Shown here in pieces: positions 16,066-24,608 of a DNA stretch of 64,000 nt. This stretch comes from Collinsella sp. (GTDB lineage: Bacteria; Actinomycetota; Coriobacteriia; Coriobacteriales; Coriobacteriaceae): NCBI GenBank assembly GCA_019419505.1, contig DXZS01000020.1:124001-188000 (forward strand). The letters run 5' to 3'. Numbering within the stretch: position 1 is the stretch's first letter; the number at the start of each line of letters is the position of its first letter. Under the pieces are notes generated by a model. That model saw only the letters and a list, made by a program, of their open reading frames with translations, did not search any database and was not told where the DNA came from. Both the position numbers and the translations under genes were made by a program.

Positions 16066-16857
16066 TTACTCCTCGTCGTCCTCGTCGTCCGAGAACAGGT
16101 CCAGACGGCTCACGAACAGGCCCTCCTTGCCCTCGCGCGCGGTAATGACCACGCGGGCAATGGCGAGCGAGATCTCGTAGAGCGAAAGCAGGGCACCGTA
16201 CATAAGGCCCAGCGTAACGGGCGAGCCGTCGGGCGTGATCACAGCCGAGCCCACGAGCAGGCCCACGTACACGTAGCGCCAGGCGCTGCGGAAGGCCGCA
16301 TAGGACACGATGTGAAAGACGGACAGATAGAAGATGATGAGCGGCAGCTCAAACGCCACGCCAAAGCCGATCATAAAGAGCAGCTCCATGTTGACGTAGT
16401 TCTCCAGGTCGGGCAGCGCCGTAGCGACGGCCGAGGTCTCGCCGATGAGCCACTCAAAGCCCGCCGGGATGATGATGAAGTAGCAGAAGATGGCACCCAG
16501 GAAGAACAGCACCGTCGAGGCGAGCACCGTGGGCACAACCCACTTGCGCTCGTTGGGGCGCAGTGCCGGCAGGAAAAATGCCAGGATCTGCCAGATGATC
16601 ATGGGCGTGCACATGACCACGGCCATCTTGATGGCCAGCGAGAAGCGCAGGCCAAAGCCGCCGAGCGTGGTGGTGATGTAGAACTTACCGTCCGGCACAA
16701 AGGAGCGGATGGGGTCTTCCAGGATATCGAGCACCACAGGCGTGGCGAAATACAGCACGATAGCGGCGGCAAACACCGATACGACCACGATAGTCAGGCG
16801 GCGACGAAGCTCTCCCAGGTGATCGAAGAGCGGCATGCGCGCAGGTCCGATCGGCAT
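16066..16857 (-). CDS. tatC: Sec-independent protein translocase TatC
   Basis: 263 residues with six predicted membrane segments. The cytoplasmic N-terminus contains MPLFDHLGELRRRL, the conserved HLxELR twin-arginine recognition motif. The loop FVPDGKFYITT after the first segment and the P-x-G-x3 patterns further on fit the family. Its ATG overlaps the tatA stop by one base (TAATG), so they are translationally coupled. The last residues are a run of Asp/Glu. Confidence 0.95.
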   Translation of the reverse strand: MPIGPARMPLFDHLGELRRRLTIVVVSVFAAAIVLYFATPVVLDILEDPIRSFVPDGKFYITTTLGGFGLRFSLAIKMAVVMCTPMIIWQILAFFLPALRPNERKWVVPTVLASTVLFFLGAIFCYFIIIPAGFEWLIGETSAVATALPDLENYVNMELLFMIGFGVAFELPLIIFYLSVFHIVSYAAFRSAWRYVYVGLLVGSAVITPDGSPVTLGLMYGALLSLYEISLAIARVVITAREGKEGLFVSRLDLFSDDEDDEE

Positions 16858-17429
16858 TACTCATCGCCTCCCTTCGGGGCGTCGGCGGCAGCAGCCTCGG
16901 CATCGTCCTCGACCTCGAGCTCGCGAGCGAGCTGGTCGACGACGGCCTTGCGTTTGCGGGGACGACGGGCGTAGAGGTCAGCCGTCGTGGGCTCTGCCGG
17001 CTCGGGCTCGGGCTCTGCAGCAGGCTCGGGCTCGACGGCAGCAGCAGGCTCTGTACCCTCGGCCTCATCAACAGCGCCTTCGCCCTCAGCAGCACCCTCG
17101 CTTGCGGCCTTCTCGGCAGCAAGACGGGCGCGACGCTCGGCAAAGGTCTCCTTCTTGGCGGGCGCTGCCGTCTCGGCGGCATCCTCGTCCGCATCGGAAT
17201 CGTCGTCGGTCGCAGCGGCCTTCTTGGGCTTGACCGGGGCCGACGCGGCCTCGCTCACCGGATCGATAATCTCGGACTGAACAACGGCCGTCATCTTTTC
17301 CTGCGTCTCGCGGAACTGACGGATGGCACGGCCGATCGTGCGGCCCATCTGCGGGAGCTTATCCGGGCCAAACAGCAAAAAGCCGAAGACCACGATGATC
17401 GCGAGCTCACCCTCTCCAATACCAAACAC
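16857..17429 (-). CDS. tatA: Sec-independent translocase TatA/TatB family protein
   Basis: About 190 residues. One N-terminal membrane helix (ELAIIVVFGFLLFGPDKLP) ends in the FGPxxLP hinge and is followed by an amphipathic helix. The remaining 130 residues are a disordered Glu/Ala/Pro-rich tail, longer than in a typical TatA and closer to TatB in length. The start is taken as the GTG of MFGIGEGE, five bases after GGAGG. No second TatA/B gene is in the window. It forms the pore with TatC for folded, twin-arginine cargo. Confidence 0.9.
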   Translation of the reverse strand: MFGIGEGELAIIVVFGFLLFGPDKLPQMGRTIGRAIRQFRETQEKMTAVVQSEIIDPVSEAASAPVKPKKAAATDDDSDADEDAAETAAPAKKETFAERRARLAAEKAASEGAAEGEGAVDEAEGTEPAAAVEPEPAAEPEPEPAEPTTADLYARRPRKRKAVVDQLARELEVEDDAEAAAADAPKGGDE

Positions 17430-17582
17430 ACATACCTCCAAGGCTCGATGTGAGTCGAGCCCGCACCGCGCCATTCGGCCGGAACTCGTCTATTCATTCG
17501 GTCAAGTATAGCGCCCGGACGCCAAAACGTCCGAGCGCATCACAAACATATGCCAAACGGCACGCCCTTTTGGGGGCAAAGA

Positions 17583-17897
17583 TTATGCAGCGGTGATCGA
17601 AATCTCCTGGTCGACGCCCAACAGCTGAACCACGCGCATCACCGGGGGCTGCACGTTGACGCAGCTAAAACGCTTACCATGATCAGCTGCGTGGTGTGCG
17701 GCGCCCACAAGCACGCCAATGCCCGTCGAATCGATGTAGCTCACCTGGGCAAAATCGAGCTCAACGGCCTCAGTGGGCTGCTCGAGCGCCAGGTCGATGG
17801 CATTGCGCAGGCTATCGGCGTTAGAGATATCGATCTCACCGGTCACCTTAATGGTGTAGAGCTCTGGCGTGGGGTTGGTGGAAATACCCAAATCCAT
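17583..17897 (-). CDS. STAS domain anti-sigma factor antagonist
   Basis: 104 residues, a single SpoIIAA/RsbV-like STAS domain. The phosphorylatable Ser lies in YIDSTGIGVLVGA (about residues 54-66), the site normally modified by an anti-sigma kinase. Family members switch partner proteins by binding the kinase when unphosphorylated. No cognate anti-sigma kinase or sigma factor is adjacent, so the pathway is unknown. It appears to be a single-gene unit between tatA and the aminotransferase. Confidence 0.92.
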   Translation of the reverse strand: MDLGISTNPTPELYTIKVTGEIDISNADSLRNAIDLALEQPTEAVELDFAQVSYIDSTGIGVLVGAAHHAADHGKRFSCVNVQPPVMRVVQLLGVDQEISITAA

Positions 17898-17963
17898 GTA
17901 TACGCTCCTTTACGTATCGAAAGTGCGGATAGTACTAGGCGCGGACTTGCGGGGCCCTACGCG

Positions 17964-19268
17964 TTAGGCGCGCTCGGCACGCGCAAGCTCGGCAGCGACG
18001 AGCTTGACAGCCAGCACCAGCACATCGAGCGCGGCCTCCAGGTCCTCGACCGTGGGATAGCTCGGCGCGATGCGGATGTTGGTGTCGCGCGGATCCTTGC
18101 CATAAGGCCAGGTGGCACCAGCCGGCGTGAGCTTGACGCCCAGGTCGGCACAAAGCGCGGCGACCTTCTGGGCCGAGCCCTCGGGGCCATCGAAACTCAC
18201 AAAGTAGCCGCCATGGGGATGAGTCCAAGTGGCGCAACCCGTGTTGCCCAAGCCCTCGGTGAGTTTACGCTCAACGGCCTCAAAGCGCGGGCGCAGGAAC
18301 TCGGCATGCTTTTTCATGTGCTCCTTGACCGCCTCGATGGTGGGAAGGAAACGCACGTGACGCAGCTGGTTGAGCTTGTCGGCGCTGATGAGGCCGGCCT
18401 TCAGGCGCTTGGAGAACTCGGCGATAACCGCGGGGCTCGCACCAATAAAGCCGATGCCGGCGCCCGGGAAGGTGATCTTGGACGTCGAGGCAAAGGCCAC
18501 CACGCGATCCTCGGTGCCCGCCGCGCGAGCGAGGTCAAAGATATTTGCGAGCTCGTCGGTCTCGTCGTACAGGTCGTGCACGCAGTAAGCGTTGTCCCAA
18601 AAGATGCGGAAATCGGGCGCGGCCGTGGGCATCTCGACCAGGCGGCGCACAGTGTCCTCGCTAAAGGTGATGCCCGTGGGGTTGGAATACTTGGGCACGC
18701 ACCAGATGCCCTTGATGGAATCGTCGGCGGCAACCAGGCGCTCAACCTCGTCCATGTCGGGGCCGTTGTCGGTCATCGCGACGGGGACGTTCTCGATGCC
18801 CAAGTCGGCGGTGATGCCAAAGTGGCGATCGTAGCCGGGAACGGGGCACAGGAACTTGACCTTCTTGCCGTCGTGCGCGGCCTCGTAGGCGTCCCAGGGC
18901 TCGCTGCCGCACGAGCCGCAACGCCAGAACATACCGGCGATGTCATGCTCAATCAGCAAACTCGACGAGCCCAGCACGAGCGTCTGCTCGGCAGGGCACC
19001 CCAGGAACTCCCCCGCTAGCTTGCGTGCCGAGGGAATGCCCTCAAAGCAGCCGTAGTTGGAGCAGTCGACGTTGCCGTCGTGCAGATCGGCATCGGCATT
19101 GAGGATATCGAGCATAGGTCGAGAGATGTCCACCTGGGAGGGCGACGGCTTGCCGCGGGCCATGTCGAGCGCCAGGCCCTTGGCCTTGACCTCGGCGACC
19201 TCGGCTTTGAGCGCCTCGATGGCGGCATCGAGTTCGGTGGTTTCCATCTTCTGGTAGATCGTCTGCAT
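17964..19268 (-). CDS. MocR-like aspartate aminotransferase (PF12897 type)
   Basis: 434-residue PLP enzyme of the subgroup that includes the aspartate aminotransferase of Corynebacterium. Supporting motifs are ALDMARGKPSPSQVD at the N-terminus, the YSNPTG segment, the WDNAYCVHDLYD Asp that contacts the pyridine nitrogen, and the Schiff-base Lys in FASTSKITFPGAG. The substrates are probably aspartate and 2-oxoglutarate (family knowledge). The ATG is followed by a coiled N-terminal helix. It has no obvious operon partner. Confidence 0.9.
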   Translation of the reverse strand: MQTIYQKMETTELDAAIEALKAEVAEVKAKGLALDMARGKPSPSQVDISRPMLDILNADADLHDGNVDCSNYGCFEGIPSARKLAGEFLGCPAEQTLVLGSSSLLIEHDIAGMFWRCGSCGSEPWDAYEAAHDGKKVKFLCPVPGYDRHFGITADLGIENVPVAMTDNGPDMDEVERLVAADDSIKGIWCVPKYSNPTGITFSEDTVRRLVEMPTAAPDFRIFWDNAYCVHDLYDETDELANIFDLARAAGTEDRVVAFASTSKITFPGAGIGFIGASPAVIAEFSKRLKAGLISADKLNQLRHVRFLPTIEAVKEHMKKHAEFLRPRFEAVERKLTEGLGNTGCATWTHPHGGYFVSFDGPEGSAQKVAALCADLGVKLTPAGATWPYGKDPRDTNIRIAPSYPTVEDLEAALDVLVLAVKLVAAELARAERA

Positions 19269-19418
19269 GGGGTGCGACCTTTCGCGAAGCGGTACGTTGC
19301 AGTTCGTCTAAGTATAGACCGCCATCGTCGCAACGTTATGAAGCCGTGATAGATTAAGTTCATCGCAATCAATTACGAATCGCCGCGCATGCCGGCGTGG
19401 GGCGCCCAAGGAGGCACT

Positions 19419-19673
19419 ATGGAGTACGGATCGTTTCAGGCCGAGGAATTCGGCGACTTGCAGCGCCTGGTCGACGGACTGTTTTACGACCGCCACGCCA
19501 TCGACCGCCTGGATCTGATCGTACAGGCCGAAATCTTGGACCTGGCGCCCGACCTCATGGAGATCGTGAATCTTTTGCCGCCCGGCTACTACGACCGCCA
19601 GTCACTGTGCGACCAGCTCAACTCCGCCTTGGCTGCCCACGGCTGGGGCGCCGTCTACGGCACCGTGGAATAG
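19419..19673 (+). CDS. Small conserved-looking acidic protein, unknown function
   Basis: 84 residues starting MEYGSFQAEEFGDLQRL, with a strong AAGGAGG ribosome site seven bases upstream. The protein is acidic, soluble and probably helical, with a repeated Leu/Asp pattern and no Cys. No motif is recognised. The strong start signal and independent position upstream of a palindrome/terminator support a real gene. A ten-residue upstream extension has no ribosome site. Confidence 0.75.
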   Translation: MEYGSFQAEEFGDLQRLVDGLFYDRHAIDRLDLIVQAEILDLAPDLMEIVNLLPPGYYDRQSLCDQLNSALAAHGWGAVYGTVE

Positions 19674-19676
19674 CCC

Positions 19677-19845
19677 TAGTCATTGGGGACGTTCTTAAAC
19701 GACTAGTTGTTGGGGACAGTCTTCCCAGATGACATGCGGCACTTGGGGACAGCCCCCAAGTGCCGGCAGTTTGGGACGGTCCTTTTCGGTCGCTCGCGAA
19801 GAGTGTCCCTCTCGACTAGTCATTTAAGAACGTCCCCAATGACTA
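19677..19845. repeat. Composite family B palindrome
   Basis: Outer 30-base arms (19677-19706 and 19816-19845, TAGTCATTGGGGACGTTCTT type) match except for one G-U-compatible position. Inside lie further pieces: GTTGGGGACAG, an ACTTGGGGACAGCCCCCAAGT hairpin and GCCGGCAGTTTGGGACGGTCC. It looks like nested insertions of the same palindrome family. Confidence 0.8.
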
Positions 19846-19882
19846 AAACGCCGCCTGTGATGGTGTTCACAGGCGGCGTTTT
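19845..19882. terminator. Bidirectional terminator before nhaA
   Basis: A perfect 16-bp stem AAAACGCCGCCTGTGA/TCACAGGCGGCGTTTT with a six-base loop, serving the convergent small gene and nhaA. Confidence 0.9.
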
Positions 19883-19899
19883 CAAACTTGTATGTGCTC

Positions 19900-21258
19900 T
19901 TACTCGCCCTTGGGCGCGGGGTGTTTGCAGACCATGCTCATGTAGATCATGCCGAGCACGGCTGCGGTGACCGAACCGGCGAGAATAGCGGCCTTGGCTG
20001 CAAGAACCTCAAACTGGGCCGTCGGGAAGGCAAGGCCGCTGATGAGAATCGACATGGTAAAGCCGATACCGCCCAGAATGCCCACGCCGGCAATCATGTG
20101 CCAGTTGACATTGTGCGGCAGCTCGCAGGCCTTAAGCTTAACCAGGGCAAACGTCATACCAAAGATGCCGATCGGCTTGCCCAGCAGCATGCCAAAGTAC
20201 ACGCCGAGCGTCACCGGATCGGTGAGCAGCGTGCTCATGTCCACGCCCACTAAACGAACCTGAGCGTTTACGAACGCAAAGATCGGCAGGATCACAAAGT
20301 TGACCGGCGTGGAGATCAGACGCTCCATGCGGATAAGCGGCGGGGTCACGCGGTGCATGACGCGCTCGACCTTGGTAGTCGAGACGGTAAAGTCATGCTG
20401 GCCCAGGATGTGTGCCTCGTCGTCGTAGCGGTCATCGAGCAGCGGCAGGCACTCGCCCAGCCAATCGGTGAGACTATCGAGCTTGACGCCGCACTTGGCC
20501 GGAATGGTGAAGGCCAGGATGACGCCAGCAAGCGTGGCATGTACGCCGCTCTTGAACATGCAGAACCACAACAGCAGCCCCAGTACCGAATACGGGGCAA
20601 GGCGGTAATGCTGCGTCTTGTTGAGCCACACGAGCGCGCAGGTCACAAGCGCGGCGGCGCCCATCCAAAACGGATTGGGGCTCTGACCGTAGAAGATGGC
20701 GATGGCGGCGATGGAGATCAGGTCGTCGGCGATAGCGAGCGTCGAGAAGAACACGCGCACGCCGTTGGGAACGCGGTTGCCCAAAAGCGACAGCACGCCC
20801 AGCGCAAAGGCAATATCGGTTGCCATGGGGATGGCCCAACCGTTGCGGGCGCCGGCATGGTTAAAGATCAGGTAGATGCAGGCGGGAACGACGACGCCGC
20901 CCACCGCCGCCAACATGGGAAGCATGGCCTGACGCGGATTCTTGAGCTCGCCGACCGTCATCTCGTACTTAAGCTCAATGCCCACCAACAAAAAGAAAAT
21001 CGCCATGAGGAAGTCGTTGACGAAAAGCTCAACGGTGAGACCAGCCGTAAGGTTGCCCAGGCCCACATACAGCGGGGTCTCCAAAAAGTGATGGATGGCC
21101 TCGTAGGCATCGGTGTTGGCGCAGATAACGGCGGCGATAGCGGCGAAGACCATGACGGCGGCGGAAATCGTGCCGTTCTCGGCGATGCGCTCCCAAATGT
21201 CGTGACGTTCAAAGCGCTTGCGCTCACGAACGTTGAACAGCTGCTCAGTTGCTGCCAT
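19900..21258 (-). CDS. nhaA: Na+/H+ antiporter NhaA
   Basis: 452 residues with about 12 membrane helices. The family core is visible: ATDIAFALGVLSLLGNRVP (helix IV assembly) and IADDLISIAAIAIFYG with the paired Asp residues that exchange Na+ and H+ (equivalent to D163/D164 of E. coli). The C-terminal half carries the GGIGFTMSILISGLAF signature. An N-terminal extension of about 30 residues is charged. The likely role is sodium and pH homeostasis. It is monocistronic, with a terminator on each side. Confidence 0.95.
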   Translation of the reverse strand: MAATEQLFNVRERKRFERHDIWERIAENGTISAAVMVFAAIAAVICANTDAYEAIHHFLETPLYVGLGNLTAGLTVELFVNDFLMAIFFLLVGIELKYEMTVGELKNPRQAMLPMLAAVGGVVVPACIYLIFNHAGARNGWAIPMATDIAFALGVLSLLGNRVPNGVRVFFSTLAIADDLISIAAIAIFYGQSPNPFWMGAAALVTCALVWLNKTQHYRLAPYSVLGLLLWFCMFKSGVHATLAGVILAFTIPAKCGVKLDSLTDWLGECLPLLDDRYDDEAHILGQHDFTVSTTKVERVMHRVTPPLIRMERLISTPVNFVILPIFAFVNAQVRLVGVDMSTLLTDPVTLGVYFGMLLGKPIGIFGMTFALVKLKACELPHNVNWHMIAGVGILGGIGFTMSILISGLAFPTAQFEVLAAKAAILAGSVTAAVLGMIYMSMVCKHPAPKGE

Positions 21259-21466
21259 GGGCGGCTCCTTTCACGGGAAAGCTCCCGTCTTAAAAAAGCA
21301 CGGCCCGCCCAAGTGGCGGCGCCGCGCTCTAACGTATTACGCTTGCATCTAGCCTACCCTGCACGACAAGCACGCAGGCGTGGCCGAAAAGCGGAACCAC
21401 AGGTTGAACATTATTTGCTCAACGGCACGGGCACGCCTGTCCAAGAGACGACGCGGCGCCGTGCAC

Positions 21467-21506
21467 AAAAAACGACCGGAGCGCGGGACGTCCGCGATCC
21501 GGTCGT
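21467..21506 (-). terminator. Terminator of the pyrophosphatase gene
   Basis: Stem ACGACCGGA/TCCGGTCGT (21472-21480 with 21498-21506), with an inner CGCGG/CCGCG stem and six Ts on the minus strand. Confidence 0.85.
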
Positions 21507-21525
21507 GGCGTTTGGTCAACTAAAC

Positions 21526-22449
21526 CTAGCAGGCGGCCATGATGGGGGCAGCGACCTGCTTCTTACGGGAGAGGACACCCGGCATCCAGACGCCGTCGTG
21601 CTCGTCGGCAATGCCCAGGCCCTTCTGAGCGGCCTCGGTCTCGCCCTCGAGCAGGACCTGCGAGCCCTCCTCCATGATGTCGGTGATGCACAGGACAATG
21701 CCATCGGCACCCTTCTCGGCGGCGTAGGCGCGCATGGCCTCGCGAATCTCGTCGATCATGCCGAGCGCACGACTCTTGTCGACGGTCTCGTACTGGCCGA
21801 TGAGCAGCTTCTTGCCGGCGGGCTCGAACATCTTGATGTCGTTGCCGACCATCTCGGCTGCGGTGAAGGAGCCGGACGGACGGGTGAGGAAGACCTCCAT
21901 GCCAAACTTGACCGGGTCGACACCCACCTGCTCGCCGAGCTTGGCGGCGACAGCGCGGTCGACATCGGTGGTGGTGGGGCTCTTGAGCATGAGCGTGTCG
22001 GTCATCATGGCCGAGAGCAGCAGCTTGGCCTGGACGTCGGAAAGCTCAACGCCGAGCACGCCGGCGAGCTTGGTGACGATGGTGCAGCTGGAGCCCCAGG
22101 GCAGGCAGATGTAATGCAGCGGGCCGGCGGTCTCGAAGTCGCCGATGCGGTGATGATCGACAACGCCAAAGACCGTGGCGTCCTTAAGGCCGGCGACGGA
22201 CTGGGCAGACTCGTTGTGGTCGGTGAGGACGACGAGCTGACCGGCCTCGACGGACTCGATCACGCGGGGCTCAGCGATGCCGGCGTCGGCGAGCAGCTTG
22301 GCGGACTCGGCCGGAAGCTGACCAAGGGCGCAGGCCTCGTAGGTGTTGCCGGCATACTCAACCTGGTTGAGCAGCTGGGACAGGACGACGGCGCTCATGA
22401 TGGCGTCGTTATCGGGGTTCTGGTGACCAAAGACAAGAACGTTTGCCAT
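21526..22449 (-). CDS. ppaC: Manganese-dependent inorganic pyrophosphatase
   Basis: A 307-residue family II (DHH) pyrophosphatase. Metal ligands are visible as GHQNPDNDA (His9, Asp13, Asp15), the TDHN Asp, and VDHHRIGDF (the DHH motif). The C-terminal DHHA2 domain contains SRKKQVAAP, whose Arg and Lys bind phosphate. It hydrolyses pyrophosphate from biosynthesis. Length and motifs are as expected. Confidence 0.97.
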   Translation of the reverse strand: MANVLVFGHQNPDNDAIMSAVVLSQLLNQVEYAGNTYEACALGQLPAESAKLLADAGIAEPRVIESVEAGQLVVLTDHNESAQSVAGLKDATVFGVVDHHRIGDFETAGPLHYICLPWGSSCTIVTKLAGVLGVELSDVQAKLLLSAMMTDTLMLKSPTTTDVDRAVAAKLGEQVGVDPVKFGMEVFLTRPSGSFTAAEMVGNDIKMFEPAGKKLLIGQYETVDKSRALGMIDEIREAMRAYAAEKGADGIVLCITDIMEEGSQVLLEGETEAAQKGLGIADEHDGVWMPGVLSRKKQVAAPIMAAC

Positions 22450-22582
22450 GGATATCCTCCACTTGATATGTGTACTTGGACGTAGCTATGGTAGCACGCC
22501 GATGCCGAGCCTTCGCAGACGGAAGGGCTACGGCATATTTTGGGGCAGGCATGGAGGCCAAGGCTGTCCCTTTTGCACCATG

Positions 22583-22604
22583 TTGGTGCAAAGTAACCTG
22601 GCCC
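22583..22604. repeat. Short repeat shared with 33.0 kb
   Basis: The sequence GGTGCAAAGTAACCTG-CCCC occurs here and, inverted, at 32996-33017. Here it overlaps TTGCACCATGTTGGTGCAA, a small palindrome just past the glucokinase stop. Confidence 0.6.
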
Positions 22605-22615
22605 CCTTGCACCAG

Positions 22616-23569
22616 CTATTTGCCGGCGGCGCGCAGGGCTACGTAAGCGGCACCGATGATGCCGGCGTCGTTGCCGAGCGAAGCGACCTTAATGGGCGTC
22701 TCGCGCGAGGCGGAAAGCGCGTAGTGCTTAAAGTGCTCGCGGACCTTGTCGAGGTAGACGTCGGCCGAGGCGGAGGCGCCGCCGCCGATCAGGAACATCT
22801 CGGGGTCGACCACGTTGGCGATAAGCGCCAGAGCGCGACCGAGATAATCGGCCATGGTATCAGCCGCGGCCAGCGCAAGCTTGTCGCCCTCGCGGCAAGC
22901 TTGGAACACGTCCTTGGAATCGGAGGGGCCGGTGAGCTCGATGGGCTCGACGCCCGCCTTCTTGCATTCGGCAAGGTAGTTGCTCACCACGCCAGTGGCG
23001 CTGGAATACTGCTCCAGGTGGCCATGGCCGCCACAGCCGCAGGTGCGCTCCTCGTCGGGATTCAGGCACATGTGGCCAATCTCGCCGCCGGCGCCCACAA
23101 CGCCCGACACCACGTCGCCGTTGACGATAACGCCGCCGCCCACGCCGGTACCGATGGTGACCATCACCACGTTCTGCACGCCCTTGGCAGAGCCGAGCCA
23201 GGCCTCGCCCATGGCAGCAGCGTTGGCATCGTTCTCGTACTTAACGACCGCGTCGGGGCAGTGCTCCTGAATGGCGATCCTAAGCTCGGGCAGGTTAATG
23301 GCAATGTTGGCCTTGACCTTGGCATCGCCCGAGGCCGGGATGGGGCACGGAACGGCCAGGCCAATGCCAGCCACAAAGGCACGCGGAATCTGCGCCTTGG
23401 CGACCACCTGGTCGATCGCCCCGGTCACCGCGGCAAAGCCCGCAGCGTCAACGATGGGAGGCGTGGGTACGCTGGCCTTGGCAAGCAGGTTGCCGTCCTC
23501 ATCGAACAGGCCCTCCTTAACCGAAGTGCCGCCGACGTCGATGCCGATGTAGTACTGCTTAGGTTCCAT
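22616..23569 (-). CDS. glk: ROK family glucokinase
   Basis: 317 residues. It has the phosphate-1 motif GIDVGGTSVKEG, the second ATP segment IGTGVGGGVIVNG and the ROK zinc site around HMCLNPDEERTCGCGGHGHL. The catalytic Asp is in YENDANAAAMGE. It phosphorylates glucose or a related hexose at C6. The start is MEPKQYYIG; 22 upstream in-frame residues lack a ribosome site. It may process glucose released by the GH1 enzyme encoded upstream on the same strand (inference). Confidence 0.93.
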   Translation of the reverse strand: MEPKQYYIGIDVGGTSVKEGLFDEDGNLLAKASVPTPPIVDAAGFAAVTGAIDQVVAKAQIPRAFVAGIGLAVPCPIPASGDAKVKANIAINLPELRIAIQEHCPDAVVKYENDANAAAMGEAWLGSAKGVQNVVMVTIGTGVGGGVIVNGDVVSGVVGAGGEIGHMCLNPDEERTCGCGGHGHLEQYSSATGVVSNYLAECKKAGVEPIELTGPSDSKDVFQACREGDKLALAAADTMADYLGRALALIANVVDPEMFLIGGGASASADVYLDKVREHFKHYALSASRETPIKVASLGNDAGIIGAAYVALRAAGK

Positions 23570-23605
23570 GGGAGCCCACCTTTCTCGTTTAAACATTGCC
23601 TGTAT

Positions 23606-23668
23606 GGTACCGCTCCTAAGACAAAAACCTGCCAAAAAGGGACAGGTTTGTTTTGGCAGGTTTTATCT
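23606..23668. repeat. Palindrome at the glucokinase 5' side
   Basis: The arms AAAAACCTGCCAAAA and TTTTGGCAGGTTTT flank AGGGACAGGTTTG, which resembles the family B palindromes with GGGAC in the loop. It lies in the probable promoter region of the glucokinase gene. Confidence 0.6.
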
Positions 23669-23718
23669 GGGAAAATGCGAACGCCCGCTCATCAGCTCGC
23701 GCAAGGCCTTCGCCAAAT

Positions 23719-23755
23719 ATAAAGGCGCCGGAAGGCGGAGGCTCCCGGCGCCCGT
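23719..23755 (-). terminator. Terminator of the beta-glucoside PTS operon
   Basis: Stem GGCGCCGG/CCGGCGCC (23724-23731 with 23745-23752), about 60 bases past the EIIA stop. The T run on the minus strand is short (TTTATA). Confidence 0.6.
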
Positions 23756-23810
23756 GAAAGGGACTGAATTGTCTGGTGGGCCGAACGGTCCGTCGCGGCG
23801 ATAACGCCGA

Positions 23811-24143
23811 CTAGGCCGTGCGCGCCTGCAGCAGCTTGTGGACCTCGATGAGCTCCGTGGCCATGACGCGCATGGTCTCGGTGCCTGCCATCTGGTCCTC
23901 GGCATGCAGCAGAATCAGCGGGGCCTCGCCGTTACGCTCGCCATTGGCCTCCTTTTTAAGGAGCCCCATGTGAACATCGTGACCACCGTTGTAAGCCTCG
24001 TCACCCTGCTTGATAAGCTCCTCGGCGGCGTCAAAATCGCCCTCCTTGGCCTTTTGCACGGCATTGTTGTACATGCTCTTGGCGGTTCCGACGAAACTGA
24101 TGATCTCAAAGCAGGTCATCTGCAGCTCGTTCATATCCTCCAT
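23811..24143 (-). CDS. PTS lactose/cellobiose-type EIIA
   Basis: About 110 residues, all-helical EIIA of the Lac family. The phosphorylated His lies in LLHAEDQM (about His80), and the trimer-forming N-terminal helix contains CFEIISFVGTAKSMY. It receives phosphate from HPr and passes it to EIIB. The start used is the ATG of MEDMNEL; a GTG three codons upstream directly abuts the EIIB stop and is an alternative. It is the last gene of the GH1-IIC-IIB-IIA operon. Confidence 0.93.
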   Translation of the reverse strand: MEDMNELQMTCFEIISFVGTAKSMYNNAVQKAKEGDFDAAEELIKQGDEAYNGGHDVHMGLLKKEANGERNGEAPLILLHAEDQMAGTETMRVMATELIEVHKLLQARTA

Positions 24144-24152
24144 GCGCTGCAC

Positions 24153-24455
24153 CTAGCCCATCACGCTGACGCAGTGGTCGATGATGCCAGCAGCGTTCAT
24201 GCGGCCGTAGTCGACCATGTTGATGACCTCAACCGGGAAGCGGCCAGCGGCCTCCTTCTCAAAATCGCCCTTGGTGTAGCCAATCTGCGGGCCGAGCAGC
24301 AAGATATCGCACTCGTCCAGGTGATCGTGAGCCTCGTTCATAGGACGGGCCTCGACCTCGATGTCCAGACCACGGCTTGCGACCTCGGACTGCATCTTCT
24401 GGACCAGCAGGCTCGTGGACATGCCGGCATTGCAGCAAAGCATGATCTTCTTCAT
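24153..24455 (-). CDS. PTS cellobiose-type EIIB
   Basis: 100 residues, a CelA-like EIIB. The phosphocysteine is Cys8 in CCNAGMSTSLLV. It transfers phosphate from EIIA to the sugar bound by EIIC. It is followed without a gap by the EIIA gene. The extra Cys7 next to the active Cys is slightly unusual. Confidence 0.95.
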   Translation of the reverse strand: MKKIMLCCNAGMSTSLLVQKMQSEVASRGLDIEVEARPMNEAHDHLDECDILLLGPQIGYTKGDFEKEAAGRFPVEVINMVDYGRMNAAGIIDHCVSVMG

Positions 24456-24526
24456 GGTTTCCTCCTTATAACTGCGCGGCGCGCAGACGACAACTGGTTT
24501 TATTCCTTGCGGCTACTGTACCCACC

Positions 24527-24546
24527 CCCTGCGTCTTTACGCAGGG
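24527..24546 (-). repeat. Hairpin between EIIC and EIIB genes
   Basis: An 8-bp stem CCCTGCGT-cttt-ACGCAGGG in the 153-base gap between EIIC and EIIB, with no T run. It may stabilise or process the operon mRNA to alter subunit ratios (inference). Confidence 0.5.
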
Positions 24547-24608
24547 AGAGCCGCGAGCACCGGCACCGCGTACCGGCGCCCGCAACAATGAAAGGGAAAA
24601 CGAACCGT

